A DNA stretch of 64,000 nucleotides from Sphingomonas sanxanigenens DSM 19645 = NX02 (lineage in GTDB: Bacteria > Pseudomonadota > Alphaproteobacteria > Sphingomonadales > Sphingomonadaceae): contig NZ_CP006644.1 in the NCBI RefSeq assembly GCF_000512205.2, positions 5,663,501 through 5,727,500 of the forward strand, written 5' to 3'. Positions 19,833 through 29,313 of this stretch are shown piece by piece. How positions within the stretch are numbered: the stretch's first letter is position 1; each line of letters opens with the position of its first letter. The notes under the pieces are model-generated. The model saw nothing but the letters and a program-made list of their open reading frames with translations. It made no database searches and was not told where the DNA came from. A program made the translations under genes and the position numbers.

Positions 19833-20407
19833 GGGTAGAGCAGCCCGTCCTGCCATCCACCGTCGACGCGGGTGAACAGCCGGCGTTCGTGCAGGCGGAA
19901 CTCGCGATCCTGCCAGAATTCGATGCGCGTCGGGCTCAGCCGATAGCCGGACCAATGCGGCGGGCGCGGAATGTCGCCACCGGCGAAGCGCGCCTGGGCC
20001 TCTGCGAAGCGCGCCTCGAACGTCTCGCGGTCGGGCAGCGGCGCCGACTGGTCCGATGCCCAGGCGCCGAGCTGCGAAAAGGGATGGCGGCTGGCGAAAT
20101 AGGCATCGGCCAGATCGTCAGACACGGTTTCCACCGCCCCTTCGATGCGCACCTGCCGGCGCAGCGACTTCCAGTGGAGCAGCAGCGCGACATTGGGATT
20201 GCCGGCGATGTCGGTCGCCTTGCGGCTGCGCTGGTTGGTGTAGAACACGAAGCCCTCGGGCCCATGCCCCTTCAGCAGTACCATCCGCACCGACGGGCGC
20301 GCTTCGGCATCCACCGTGGCGAGCGCCATCGCGTTGGCATCATTGGGCTCGCTGACCTGCGCTTCGGCATACCAGCGGTCGAACAGCTTGATCGGATCGT
20401 CGGTCAT
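19829..20407 (-). CDS. pdxH: Pyridoxamine 5'-phosphate oxidase
   Basis: A 192-residue FMN enzyme that makes pyridoxal phosphate from pyridoxine or pyridoxamine phosphate. Seen: ATVDAEARPSVRMVLLKG, FYTNQRSRKATDI, LHWKSLRRQVRIEG and the C-terminal signature FWQDREFRLHERRLF. It opens the pdxH-CDF-phzF operon and is divergent from ku with 91 bp between starts. Confidence 0.96.
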   Translation of the reverse strand: MTDDPIKLFDRWYAEAQVSEPNDANAMALATVDAEARPSVRMVLLKGHGPEGFVFYTNQRSRKATDIAGNPNVALLLHWKSLRRQVRIEGAVETVSDDLADAYFASRHPFSQLGAWASDQSAPLPDRETFEARFAEAQARFAGGDIPRPPHWSGYRLSPTRIEFWQDREFRLHERRLFTRVDGGWQDGLLYP

Positions 20408-20498
20408 GGCGCTGATCTAGGCGTGCGTCCTGCCCAAGTCGAGGGAACGACTCCGCGCGCCGGGGATTGAATCGCCGCCGCAACGAAGGAGAGCCGCA

Positions 20499-21416
20499 AT
20501 GCCCGCGCGCGCCTATTGGCAGGGACAAATCCGCCTGGCCCTGGTGTCGATACCGGTTGAGATCTATCCGGCGACCCGGTCGACCGCCGCGGTCACCTTC
20601 CGCCAGATCCACGAGCCGTCCGGCAAGCCGATCAAATATGAGAAGGTCGTCCCCGGCATCGGCCCCGTCGATACCGACGAGATCATGAAGGGGTTCGAGG
20701 TCGGCAAGGGCGATTATGTGCTGCTGAGCCCGGAAGAAATCGACGCGGTCAAGCTGGAGAGCAAGAAGACGCTCGAACTCACCCAGTTCGTCGATGCCGG
20801 CGACATCGACGTGCTCTATTATGAGAAGCCCTATTTCGTCGTGCCGGCGGACGACCTTGCCGAGGAAGCCTATATCGTCCTGCGCGAGGCGCTGAAGCGG
20901 AGCCGCAAGGTGGGGCTCGGCCAATTGGCCATGCGGGGTCGCGAATATGTCGTCAGCCTCAAGCCCTGCGGCAAGGGCATGGTGCTCGAGACGCTGCGCT
21001 ATGCCGATGAGGTCAACCGCGCGCAGACCTATTTCCGCGAGATCGGCAGCACCGCGCCCGACGCCGAACTCCTCGAACTCGCCGAGACCTTGATCGAGAA
21101 AAAGGCCAAGCCTTTCGATCCGACCAGGTTCGCCGACCATTATACCGATGCGGTCAAGCAACTCGTCGCGCGCAAGCAGAAGGCCAAGGGCCGCAAGATC
21201 ACCGCGGAGCCGGACGAGCCGCGGCCGAGCGGGGCCAATGTCGTCGATCTGATGGCGGCTCTCAAGAAATCGCTTGAGAAGCCGGGCGCCGCCGGTTCGC
21301 GATCGCGCGCGAAGACCAGTGCTGCGGCGAAACCGGCTGCCGCAAAATCCGCCCCCTCGAAATCCACCCCTTCGAAGCCGACGGCGAAGAAGCCGGCGGC
21401 GCGTAAGCGGGCCTGA
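20499..21416 (+). CDS. ku: Non-homologous end-joining protein Ku
   Basis: A 305-residue bacterial Ku that binds DNA ends as a homodimer and recruits LigD. The core runs from ARAYWQGQIRLALVSIPVE to about residue 250 (EKPYFVVPADD, GMVLETLRYADEV, LIEKKAKPFDP). The last 50 residues are a Lys/Ala/Pro/Ser-rich tail (KPAAAKSAPSKST...), like the basic C-terminal extensions of other Ku proteins that modulate DNA binding. An AAGGAGAG ribosome-binding site precedes the ATG. ligD follows after 4 bp. Confidence 0.96.
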   Translation: MPARAYWQGQIRLALVSIPVEIYPATRSTAAVTFRQIHEPSGKPIKYEKVVPGIGPVDTDEIMKGFEVGKGDYVLLSPEEIDAVKLESKKTLELTQFVDAGDIDVLYYEKPYFVVPADDLAEEAYIVLREALKRSRKVGLGQLAMRGREYVVSLKPCGKGMVLETLRYADEVNRAQTYFREIGSTAPDAELLELAETLIEKKAKPFDPTRFADHYTDAVKQLVARKQKAKGRKITAEPDEPRPSGANVVDLMAALKKSLEKPGAAGSRSRAKTSAAAKPAAAKSAPSKSTPSKPTAKKPAARKRA

Positions 21417-21420
21417 TCCG

Positions 21421-23916
21421 ATGGCGGCGGCCGATCCCCTTGGCACCTACAACGCCAAGCGCGACTTCGCGAAAACGGCCGAGCCCGCCGGCAAGCGCGG
21501 TCGCGCGAAGGGCAACGGTTTCATCGTCCAGAAGCATGATGCGACCCGGCTGCACTACGACTTCCGGCTGGAACTGGATGGCGTGCTCAAGAGCTGGGCG
21601 GTGACGCGCGGCCCCAGCCCCAATCCCGAGGACAAGCGCCTCGCGGTGCGGACCGAGGATCATCCGCTCAGCTATGGCAGCTTCGAGGGCACGATCCCCA
21701 AGGGTGAATATGGCGGTGGTACGGTGATGCTGTGGGACCGCGGCACATGGACGCCGGTGCCGGGCAAGGATCCGCTGAAGACCATCGAGGAAGGCCATCT
21801 CCACTTCACCCTCGATGGCGAACGAATGAAGGGTGAATGGCTGCTGATCCGGCTGAAGCCGCGTCCGGGCGAGAAGCGCGAGAACTGGCTGCTGCGCAAG
21901 ATCGACGATGCTTTTGCCGACGCGTCCGACGCGCTGGTCGGCCGCGCGCTGACCAGCGTGAAGACGGGCCGGACGATGGCGGAGATCGAAGCCGGCGCGC
22001 CCGAGACCTCGCTGAAGGGCAAGCGCGGCAGGGCGTTCGACAAGGCGATGCAGACGGCGGATGCGGCGACGCCCGCGCCGAAGGCCAGGGCCGCGCCTAC
22101 CCGCCGAAAGGGGCGGTTGCCCGGCTTTCGCGCCGTGCAGCTCGCGACGCTCGTCGACCATGTCCCATCGGGGAATGGCTGGCTGCACGAGATGAAATAT
22201 GATGGCTATCGCTGCCTGCTCGCGATCGGCGGCGGCAAGGCGCGGGTCTTCACGCGCAGCGGCCTCGACTGGACGGACAAATTCTCCGACCTCGCCGAGG
22301 CCGCGCTGGCGCTGGAGACGCCGGCGGCGCTGATCGACGGGGAAATCGTCCGGCTGGATGCGAAGGGCAAGCCCGATTTCTCCGCGCTGCAGGCGGCGCT
22401 GTCCGAGGGCGAGCAAGGCTTCCTGATGTTCGCTTTCGACCTGCTGGCGCTCGACGGCAAGGATCTGACGGGTCTGCCCAACATCGCCCGCAAGGAAAAG
22501 CTCGCCGCCCTGCTCAAGGGCGTCGAAGCGCCGCTGGTCTATGCCGAGCATGTGCTCGGCGCCGGCGAGAAGCTGTTCGAGGCGATGTGCGCGGCGGGGC
22601 AGGAGGGCATCGTCTCCAAGAAGGCCGATGCCCCCTATCGCGGCGATCGCACCAAGTCCTGGCTCAAGGTCAAGTGCACGCGCCGGCAGGAATTCCTGAT
22701 CCTCGGCTGGCAGCCGAGCAGTGCCCGCGGTCGCGCGTTGAAATCCTTGTTCCTCGCCACGCATGCGGATGGCGTGTTGCGCTATGCCGGCAAGGTCGGC
22801 ACCGGCTTCGACGCGCGCACGATGGACATGCTGATGACGCGGCTCGGGCGGATCGAGCGCATGTCGCCGGCGGCCGAGATTCCCCGCGCGGTCGCGCGCG
22901 GCGGTCGCTGGGTGACGCCGAAGCTGGTCGCCGAAATCGCCTTCGCCGAATTCACCGCGGAGGGGGTGGTGCGCCACGCGAGCTTCCTGGGGCTGCGCGA
23001 CGACAAGGAGGGCAAGGACGTGACCGTCGAAACCGCCACCGCCGCACCTGAGGCGCCGGCTGTCCGGATCAGCAATCCGGACCGGCTGATCTTTCCCGAA
23101 GCCAAAGTCACCAAGGGGGATCTCGCCGCTTATTATGAGGAAATCGGCCCGGCCATGGCGCCCTGGGCGCTCCACCGCCCGCTCAGCCTCGTGCGTTGTC
23201 CACAGGGTCGGGCGCGCAAATGCTTCTTCCAGAAGCATGATGCCGGCAGCTTCGGCGATGCGGTGAAGCATGTCGACATCCGCGAGAAGGATGGCGGCAC
23301 CGAGCCCTATCTTTACGCCGAGAGCGTCGAGGGGCTGATCGCCTGCGTGCAGATGGGAACGATCGAGTTCCACGGCTGGGGATCGTCGGTACCTGCGATC
23401 GAGAAGCCCGACAGGATGGTGTTCGACCTCGACCCGGACGAGGCGGTCGGCTTCGGCGAGGTCAAAAAGGCCGCGCGCGACATCCACGACTATCTCGAGG
23501 ATATGGGGCTGGCGAGCTTCCCGATGCTCTCGGGCGGCAAGGGCGTGCACGTCGTGGTGCCGCTGACGGCCGATGCCGAATGGCCCGCGGTCAAGGATTT
23601 CGCGCAGCGCTTCGCGCTGTCGCTCTCGCAGGCGGAGCCGGAACGCTTCATCGGCACCATGTCCAAGGCGAAGCGCAAGGGCCGCATCTTCATCGACTGG
23701 CTGCGCAATCAGCGCGGTGCGACCGCGATCCTTCCCTACGCAGCCCGCGCCCGCCCCGGCGCACCGGTGGCGGCACCGGTGAGCTGGAACGAACTGCGCA
23801 AGATCGAGAGTCCGGCGACCTTCAGCGTGAAGGATGCGAAGAAACTGCTGCGACGGGCATCATCGGCCGCGCTGCAGGGATGGGGAGAGGCCGCGCAGCG
23901 ACTGCCGGAGGTGTAA
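21421..23916 (+). CDS. ligD: Multifunctional DNA ligase/polymerase/phosphoesterase LigD
   Basis: An 831-residue LigD with three catalytic modules in the order phosphoesterase-ligase-polymerase. The N-terminal phosphoesterase (about 10-180) shows QKHDATRLHYDFRLE and PKGEYGGGTVMLWD. The ATP-dependent ligase follows, with adenylated Lys259 in HEMKYDGYR and motif V-like KSWLKVKC. The polymerase/primase domain (about 550-831) includes FDLDPDEAVGF and GGKGVHVVVPL. With Ku it forms a complete two-component NHEJ system. The ATG at 21421 follows the ku stop by 4 bp and yields the family start; an in-frame extension upstream lies within ku and is not used. Confidence 0.96.
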   Translation: MAAADPLGTYNAKRDFAKTAEPAGKRGRAKGNGFIVQKHDATRLHYDFRLELDGVLKSWAVTRGPSPNPEDKRLAVRTEDHPLSYGSFEGTIPKGEYGGGTVMLWDRGTWTPVPGKDPLKTIEEGHLHFTLDGERMKGEWLLIRLKPRPGEKRENWLLRKIDDAFADASDALVGRALTSVKTGRTMAEIEAGAPETSLKGKRGRAFDKAMQTADAATPAPKARAAPTRRKGRLPGFRAVQLATLVDHVPSGNGWLHEMKYDGYRCLLAIGGGKARVFTRSGLDWTDKFSDLAEAALALETPAALIDGEIVRLDAKGKPDFSALQAALSEGEQGFLMFAFDLLALDGKDLTGLPNIARKEKLAALLKGVEAPLVYAEHVLGAGEKLFEAMCAAGQEGIVSKKADAPYRGDRTKSWLKVKCTRRQEFLILGWQPSSARGRALKSLFLATHADGVLRYAGKVGTGFDARTMDMLMTRLGRIERMSPAAEIPRAVARGGRWVTPKLVAEIAFAEFTAEGVVRHASFLGLRDDKEGKDVTVETATAAPEAPAVRISNPDRLIFPEAKVTKGDLAAYYEEIGPAMAPWALHRPLSLVRCPQGRARKCFFQKHDAGSFGDAVKHVDIREKDGGTEPYLYAESVEGLIACVQMGTIEFHGWGSSVPAIEKPDRMVFDLDPDEAVGFGEVKKAARDIHDYLEDMGLASFPMLSGGKGVHVVVPLTADAEWPAVKDFAQRFALSLSQAEPERFIGTMSKAKRKGRIFIDWLRNQRGATAILPYAARARPGAPVAAPVSWNELRKIESPATFSVKDAKKLLRRASSAALQGWGEAAQRLPEV

Positions 23917-23953
23917 GGGGTAAGGTTCCATCCAATGACCGCCAGCGTACGCC

Positions 23954-25948
23954 TTACTGGACGGACTTGAACCAGATCATCTCCGACCGCCAGTTCTGGT
24001 CCGCCGCGGCGCTGGCGAGCCGGGTCTGCCATTCGGTGCCGCGCGCGCCAAGCGCGGGCTCGGTCAGTTCCTTGTCGAACGGCCCCCTGCCGGTGACGAG
24101 GATCAGGCCGGACCAGCCGGCATGGTCGAGGTCGATGCTGACATCATAGCGATCATTGCCCAATGCCCTGATCGGATAGCCGGTGTGCGGAATCCCGGCG
24201 AAGGCGGCGCGGTTGGGAAAGATTTCGGAGATCACGCCCGAGGGTTCGATGCCGACCAGCGTGAAATCCAGCGCGGGATCGCCGATGTCCATCGTCACGA
24301 TCGAATTCGCCGCCATCTTGCCTTCATAGGCCTTGCCGGGGCCCTGCCGCGTCATCGGGAATTCGCGCTGCGGCACCGTCAGCTTGTGCGGGCCGGTCGA
24401 GCGGAACAGCTTGTAGCCGTTGAGCACCGAGCAGCCGGCCTGGGTGATCGTCGCGACCTCGCCGACATTGACGTCGGCACCGCCGCCGAGCGTCCGCACG
24501 ATCTCGCCGCGGGCATCGTCGACATTGCCGGCGACGCCGGTGAGGCGCACCTTGAGCTGGTCGCCGGACTGGCTGAGATCGACCACGTCGAGCCAGGCGC
24601 AGTTGATGTTGGGCATCGCCGAATCGATCCGCCCGCGCGCGAGCGCCACGGGATCGCCCGGATCGACAGCGCCGATCTCCGTGTCGCGCTGCGTCAACCA
24701 CCACACGCCGACCGCGACCAGCGCGAGCAGCAGCGCCGCGACGATGCCGATGATGAGACCCGTCGAGCTGCCACCGCCGCCGCGCGACCCGCCCGCGCGC
24801 CCGCCCAGCGATGATGCCGGGCCGTTGTCCAGCGCGTCGATCACCGCTTCCATCGAGCGCAGCCGCTCGGCGGGGTTGGCCTTCAGCATCTGCGACAGCA
24901 CCGGGCGCAGCGGCGCGGGTGCCGCCGAGACGTCGATGCCGGCGCGCCGCTTATCGACCGCATCGACCAGCGACCCGCCGAGCGCGACGTTGCGGCCCAT
25001 CGCGGTGGCGAGGATGACGAGGCCCAGGCTGTAGACGTCGGTCCACGGCCCGATGTCCCGCCCGAAATCGCCGAGTTGCTCGGGCGCGACATAGTTGAGC
25101 TTGCCCGCAAAGCCCGAGCCGATGATCGTCGCGGTGTTGTTCGCGACATCCTTGGCGATGCCGAAGTCGATCACCTTCGGCTGGTCGATCCGGCCATCCT
25201 TGAGCAGCACATTGTCCGGCGAGAGATCGCGGTGGATCGCACCCAGCGAATGCGCGGTGGCAAGGCCGGAGGCGAGGCGGCGGAGCAATGTCGCCAGATC
25301 CTGCGGCGTCGGGTTCTGCGTCGCGAGCACATCGGACAGGTTGGTGCCGTCGATATATTCGGTGACGATGTAGAGCACGCCGAGCTGCGGCTCCTGCGCG
25401 ATCGTGCGGTACTGCACCAGCGATTCATGCTGCAGCCGGGTGAGCGTGCGCGCTTCCTTCCGGAACATCGCCTGCACATTCTCGTCGGCCGCGAGCGAGG
25501 GCAGCATCACCTTGATGGCGACGCGTTCCTCGCTGTTGACGTTGATGCCCTCGAACACCTCCCCCATGCCGCCGCGCGCGATGAAGCGCTTCACCTCGAA
25601 CATGTGGTTCAGCACGTCGCCGACCTGGATCGAGCGGCCGTCCGAGCGCACCTGGAAATCGCTCTGGAAATCCACCGGTGGCACGGGCGCCGCAGGAGGA
25701 GGTGGTGGTGGTGGTGGTGGCGACGGCGGGGGCGGCGCCGCCGCTTCGGGCGGCGCGGCCTTGCGCAGCGAGGACGCCATCACGGTCGGCGGCTCGGCTT
25801 CCCCGTCATCGTCGCCCCGGCCGGCTGGCGGTGGCGCCGCTACGGGGCTGGTCGCGCCGCCGGGGCGGGGATGCATCGCAACCGTCTTGGGCTCGTCCTC
25901 ATCCTCGTTCGGTGTTGGCGGCTGCTTGTCGTTTTCGTCGATCATCAT
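23954..25948 (-). CDS. Membrane-anchored Ser/Thr protein kinase with proline-rich N-terminus
   Basis: A 664-residue Hanks-type kinase. Residues 1-95 are acidic then very proline-rich (a 9-Pro run). The kinase domain (about 115-375) has the glycine loop ARGGMGEVFEG, Lys146 in VAIKVM, the catalytic loop HRDLSPDN (Asp241, Asn246) and DFG at 261-263. The catalytic loop has Ser243 where most Ser/Thr kinases have Lys. One membrane helix (about 397-418) leads to a 245-residue periplasmic C-terminal region I do not recognise. The start overlaps the phosphatase stop by 4 bases, so kinase and phosphatase are a coupled pair. The pair resembles PpkA/PppA but no type VI secretion genes are seen. Confidence 0.9.
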   Translation of the reverse strand: MMIDENDKQPPTPNEDEDEPKTVAMHPRPGGATSPVAAPPPAGRGDDDGEAEPPTVMASSLRKAAPPEAAAPPPPSPPPPPPPPPAAPVPPVDFQSDFQVRSDGRSIQVGDVLNHMFEVKRFIARGGMGEVFEGINVNSEERVAIKVMLPSLAADENVQAMFRKEARTLTRLQHESLVQYRTIAQEPQLGVLYIVTEYIDGTNLSDVLATQNPTPQDLATLLRRLASGLATAHSLGAIHRDLSPDNVLLKDGRIDQPKVIDFGIAKDVANNTATIIGSGFAGKLNYVAPEQLGDFGRDIGPWTDVYSLGLVILATAMGRNVALGGSLVDAVDKRRAGIDVSAAPAPLRPVLSQMLKANPAERLRSMEAVIDALDNGPASSLGGRAGGSRGGGGSSTGLIIGIVAALLLALVAVGVWWLTQRDTEIGAVDPGDPVALARGRIDSAMPNINCAWLDVVDLSQSGDQLKVRLTGVAGNVDDARGEIVRTLGGGADVNVGEVATITQAGCSVLNGYKLFRSTGPHKLTVPQREFPMTRQGPGKAYEGKMAANSIVTMDIGDPALDFTLVGIEPSGVISEIFPNRAAFAGIPHTGYPIRALGNDRYDVSIDLDHAGWSGLILVTGRGPFDKELTEPALGARGTEWQTRLASAAADQNWRSEMIWFKSVQ
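25701..25720. repeat. GGT trinucleotide tract in the kinase gene
   Basis: Six GGT units plus GG. On the coding (minus) strand it encodes part of the nine-proline run of the Ser/Thr kinase. Being a trinucleotide repeat, length changes would keep the frame and alter only the proline linker. Confidence 0.7.
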
Positions 25949-26709
25949 TCCACCGTTTCAATCGGATTGGCCATTGCCGGCGACACCCGCGCGCGGGCGA
26001 CAACCGTCACCACCGTCACATTGTCCGGCGCACCCAGTTCGAGCGTCCGGGCAACCATCTCGTCCACCACCGTCCGATCGGCGGATGCGGTCAGGAAGTC
26101 ATGTATCTCATTTTCTTCCATCGTACCGTGCAACCCGTCACTGCATAGGAGGAACACGTCATCGGGGCGCATCATATCGACGATCACGTCGATCTCGACA
26201 TGCGGCTCGATGCCCACGGCGCGTGCCAGAACGTGCGACATCGGATGGCCGGCCGCGTCGGCCTCGCTCAATATGCCGCGCTCGATCAGCGCTTGGACCT
26301 GCGTGTGATCGCGCGTCAGCCGGCGCAAGACGCCGTCGCGCAGCAGATAGGCGCGGCTGTCACCCGCCCAGAGCACGGCGAAGTGGCCGTCGCGTGCGAG
26401 CAGCGCCACGACAGTGGAGCCCATCTGCGCCTTGCCTTCGGCGGCGCCGTCATGAATCCGGGCGTTGGCCGCCTGGATCCCCTCCGCAACCGCGCGGCAT
26501 GCCGCCTCGAACGGCGCGGCGACCCCGATGCCGTCCAGCGCCTCGACGATCGCCGAAGAGGCGAATTCGCCGCCTTCATGCCCGCCCATGCCGTCTGCGA
26601 CCGCCCACAGGCCGATATCGGGGCGCGCGCAATACGCATCCTCATTGTTGCGGCGGACGCGCCCGGGGTGCGTCGTGGCCGACGCGACGAGTTCGAACGC
26701 ATCACTCAT
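25945..26709 (-). CDS. PP2C-family Ser/Thr protein phosphatase
   Basis: A 254-residue PPM/PP2C phosphatase. Metal-binding Asp residues are in RRNNEDAYC, WAVADGMGGHEGGE, FLLCSDGLHGTM and GAPDNVTVV, the standard order for stand-alone bacterial PP2C enzymes such as Stp and PppA. It lies directly upstream of the kinase and overlaps it by 4 bases; the expected role is to reverse the kinase's phosphorylations. The upstream 71 bp to the CPBP gene hold the likely promoter. Confidence 0.95.
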   Translation of the reverse strand: MSDAFELVASATTHPGRVRRNNEDAYCARPDIGLWAVADGMGGHEGGEFASSAIVEALDGIGVAAPFEAACRAVAEGIQAANARIHDGAAEGKAQMGSTVVALLARDGHFAVLWAGDSRAYLLRDGVLRRLTRDHTQVQALIERGILSEADAAGHPMSHVLARAVGIEPHVEIDVIVDMMRPDDVFLLCSDGLHGTMEENEIHDFLTASADRTVVDEMVARTLELGAPDNVTVVTVVARARVSPAMANPIETVE

Positions 26710-26780
26710 CCGCGCGCCATCTGCTCATCGACGTCCTCCCCGCTGACGGTCCACTGCTTTGCATGAGCCGTGCAGCGCGC

Positions 26781-27698
26781 TCATCTAAGCACAGTGCGGC
26801 GGCGCCATAAAGCCGGTGCGTCGTCCGATCCGCCGGCCAGCATGCGCCGCGCGGCGATCGCCTGCGGCACGATCAGCGCGATCAGCGCCAAGCTCATCGC
26901 CAGCGACGCGTTGAGCCCCTCGGCCGACCCGCCCAGCCACCCCGGCCCGGCCAGATCGAGGTCGAGCAGCGCGCCGAAGCCGCCGGTGCCGGGGTTGGGC
27001 TGCAACCCGAACAGCAATTGCTCCGTGGCATTCCAGCCGAAATGCAGGCCGAATGCGCCCGCGATGCCCCGGCCATGCGCGGCGGCGAGCCCGAACATCA
27101 CGCCACCCAGCAGCAGGTTGAGCAGCGACAGCGGGCTGCGCACGCCGCCGGCAAGGTGGAGCCCGGCGAAGAGCAGGGCGGTGACGAGCACCGCCAGCGC
27201 GGTTCCGAACCGCTCCGCGAGCACCGGCTGCACCCAGCCGCGGAAGAAAAGTTCCTCGCTGCCGGCCTGCACCGCAACCAGCGACAGGCCCCACAGCAAC
27301 GGCACCAACGAGATTCCCGGTGAACCGCCCGGCACCAGCGTGCCCGCCGCGGCACTCACCGCGACAGCGGCGATCAGCCCGGTGACGCCGGCGAACAGCC
27401 CGAGCGCGATGCAGCACAGCGGCTTGTCGCCAACCTGCCAGGCACTGCGGCCGAACAGCCGGGCGCCGACCAGCGCACAGGCGGCCAATGCGCCATAGAC
27501 GAGCAGCATGAACAGCGTCTCGACGACGCGATGGTCGCCGGCCAGCGCAGCGGGCAACAGCGCGGATACCGCCGAGGCGCAGCGCGGCCCAAGCAGCAGC
27601 ACGGCCAGGCCGGACAGCAGCGCCGACGCGAGCGCCAGTGATGGTCGCACCCCGAAATTCCCCTGACCACGCGATGCCGCCGAGCCCCCCCGCGACAC
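26781..27698 (-). CDS. CPBP family intramembrane glutamic endopeptidase
   Basis: A 305-residue polytopic membrane protein of the CPBP (CAAX protease and bacteriocin-processing; Rce1-like) family. The diagnostic motifs are GSEELFFRGW (EE-x3-R) and, in later helices, FAGLHLAGG and LHFGWNATEQ (H-x3-N). Several hydrophobic helices precede and follow. Bacterial members cleave membrane-bound peptides or have unknown targets. The start used is a GTG at 27698 preceded by little ribosome-binding signal, so the first ~20 residues are uncertain. It is divergent from acylphosphatase. Confidence 0.88.
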   Translation of the reverse strand: MSRGGSAASRGQGNFGVRPSLALASALLSGLAVLLLGPRCASAVSALLPAALAGDHRVVETLFMLLVYGALAACALVGARLFGRSAWQVGDKPLCCIALGLFAGVTGLIAAVAVSAAAGTLVPGGSPGISLVPLLWGLSLVAVQAGSEELFFRGWVQPVLAERFGTALAVLVTALLFAGLHLAGGVRSPLSLLNLLLGGVMFGLAAAHGRGIAGAFGLHFGWNATEQLLFGLQPNPGTGGFGALLDLDLAGPGWLGGSAEGLNASLAMSLALIALIVPQAIAARRMLAGGSDDAPALWRRRTVLR

Positions 27699-27806
27699 CG
27701 CTTTTTCCTCTCCCGATGCCCGGCTTATCCGCCATCCCTGCCCGGCGCGCGATGATCTGCGTCACAGTTTCGGGATCGCAAACGGGATTGCCGCGTTGGC
27801 GCTGGC

Positions 27807-28082
27807 GTGATCGATCGTCGCCTGAGCATCACCGGCCGCGTTCAGAACGTCTCCTACCGGGACTGGTTCGTGCGCGAAGCGTCCGGCCTCGGCCTTACCG
27901 GCTGGGTGCGCAACCGGGGCGACGGCAGCGTCGAGGCCTATGTCCGCGGCTCGGAGGAGGCGGTGGCGGCGATCGTCGCCGCCGCCCGGGAGGGCTCGGC
28001 CGCGGCGCGCGTGGAGAGCGTGGTCGTGGAACCGACCCCGCCCGAGGCGGTCGAAGGGTTCGAGCGGCGCGCGACGCTCTGA
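27807..28082 (+). CDS. acyP: Acylphosphatase
   Basis: A 91-residue acylphosphatase hydrolysing carboxyl-phosphate bonds. The phosphate-binding loop reads GRVQNVSYRDWF, with the catalytic Arg retained but Asn in place of the Gly common after GRVQ; the catalytic Asn is in GWVRNRGDGSVE. The start is a GTG at 27807. It ends 16 bp before the convergent CoA transferase. Confidence 0.92.
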   Translation: MIDRRLSITGRVQNVSYRDWFVREASGLGLTGWVRNRGDGSVEAYVRGSEEAVAAIVAAAREGSAAARVESVVVEPTPPEAVEGFERRATL

Positions 28083-28098
28083 TACGCTGCGATCGGCG

Positions 28099-29229
28099 TC
28101 AGCCGCTGCCCAGCCGAGGGCTCCGGTGCTCCGCCACCATGCGTTCGCCGTCGATCATGATCGGGCAGGCGAGACCCGGGCGTCCGTCCGCGTCGGCATC
28201 CAGCATCATCCCCCGCGCCACCACCTGGGGATCGGCGAACACCTGGTCGATCCGATTGATCGGCCCCGCCGGGATCCCGGCCGCCTCCAGCGCCTCCGAA
28301 AGCTCCGCCATGCCGCGCCCGGCGATCAGTCCGCTCAGGATCGGCAGCAGTGCGGCGCGGTTGACGACGCGGCCGGGGTTGGTGGCGAAGCGTTCGTCGC
28401 GCGCGAGCCCCTCGCAGCCGAGAATCGCGCAGAGCCGCTCGAACTGGCGATCATTGCCGACCGCGATGATGACGTCGCCGTCGCGCGTCGCGAAGCTCTG
28501 ATAGGGAACGAGGTTGGCGTGGCCGTTGCCCATGCGGTGCGGCACCGTGCCCGACGCCATCCAGTTGAGCGCCTGGTTGGCGAGCACGCCCACCTGCGTA
28601 TCGAGCAGCGCCATGTCGATATGGCCGCCCGTGCCGGTGCGCTCGCGCCGCCGCAGCGCCGCGAGGATCGCGACCGTCGCATAGACCCCGGTGAAGATGT
28701 CGGCATAGGCGATCCCCGCTTTCTGCGGTGCGCCGTCCGGCTCGCCGGTCAGCGACATCGCGCCGCCCATGCCCTGGATGATGAAGTCATAGCCCGCGCG
28801 CGGGGCATAAGGGCCGGTCTGGCCGAAGCCGGTGATCGAGCAATAGACGAGCCGCGGGTTGAGCGCCGTGAGCGACGGCTGGTCGAGCCCGTAGCGCGCG
28901 AGCCCGCCGACCTTGAAATTCTCGATCAGCACGTCGCTTTCAGCGGCGAGCCGACGGATCGCGGCCTGCCCCTCGGGCGTCGCCATGTCGATCGCCACCG
29001 ATCTCTTCCCGCGGTTGCAGGCGTGGAAATAGGCGGCGCCGAGATCGGCGCCATCGCTGCCGGTCACGAAGGGCGGGCCCCAGTGGCGCGTATCGTCGCC
29101 CGCGCCGGGACGCTCGATCTTGACCACCTCCGCCCCCAGGTCCGCCAGCAATTGCCCCGCCCACGGCCCGGCGAGGATCCGCGCCAGTTCCAGCACCTTC
29201 ACACCGGCGAGCGGCTTCTCCGTCTCCAT
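28099..29229 (-). CDS. CaiB/BaiF-type (family III) CoA transferase
   Basis: A 376-residue family III CoA transferase moving CoA between acyl groups. Typical pieces: PLAGVKVLELARILAGPWAGQLLADLGAEVVKIE at the start, the middle GYDFIIQGMGGAMSLTGEPDG, and the conserved Asp of IAYADIFTG expected to form the aspartyl-CoA intermediate. No acyl-CoA dehydrogenase or racemase lies beside it, so the substrate (for example formyl-, succinyl- or carnitine-type) is open. It is divergent from the TonB receptor. Confidence 0.9.
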   Translation of the reverse strand: METEKPLAGVKVLELARILAGPWAGQLLADLGAEVVKIERPGAGDDTRHWGPPFVTGSDGADLGAAYFHACNRGKRSVAIDMATPEGQAAIRRLAAESDVLIENFKVGGLARYGLDQPSLTALNPRLVYCSITGFGQTGPYAPRAGYDFIIQGMGGAMSLTGEPDGAPQKAGIAYADIFTGVYATVAILAALRRRERTGTGGHIDMALLDTQVGVLANQALNWMASGTVPHRMGNGHANLVPYQSFATRDGDVIIAVGNDRQFERLCAILGCEGLARDERFATNPGRVVNRAALLPILSGLIAGRGMAELSEALEAAGIPAGPINRIDQVFADPQVVARGMMLDADADGRPGLACPIMIDGERMVAEHRSPRLGSG

Positions 29230-29313
29230 AGCTTCTCCTCGTTCAGGTGGTGAGGACTATCGCAGGTGCCTGCGCCGATCCATGTTGCAGCGCGGCCACA
29301 GTCAGGAGACAAA

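Noticed and set aside
20408-20498. GGAAC in the pdxH-ku gap as a possible stress-sigma promoter for ku-ligD
   Set aside because: No CGTT at 16-17 bp spacing follows, so the match is too weak to list.
25701-25720. GGT tract considered as CRISPR or phase-variation repeat
   Set aside because: It is a short trinucleotide run coding for prolines; no spacers, and length change cannot shift the frame.
23954-26709. Type VI secretion kinase/phosphatase (PpkA/PppA) interpretation
   Set aside because: No tss/tag genes or FHA protein are nearby; only the generic kinase-phosphatase call is supported.
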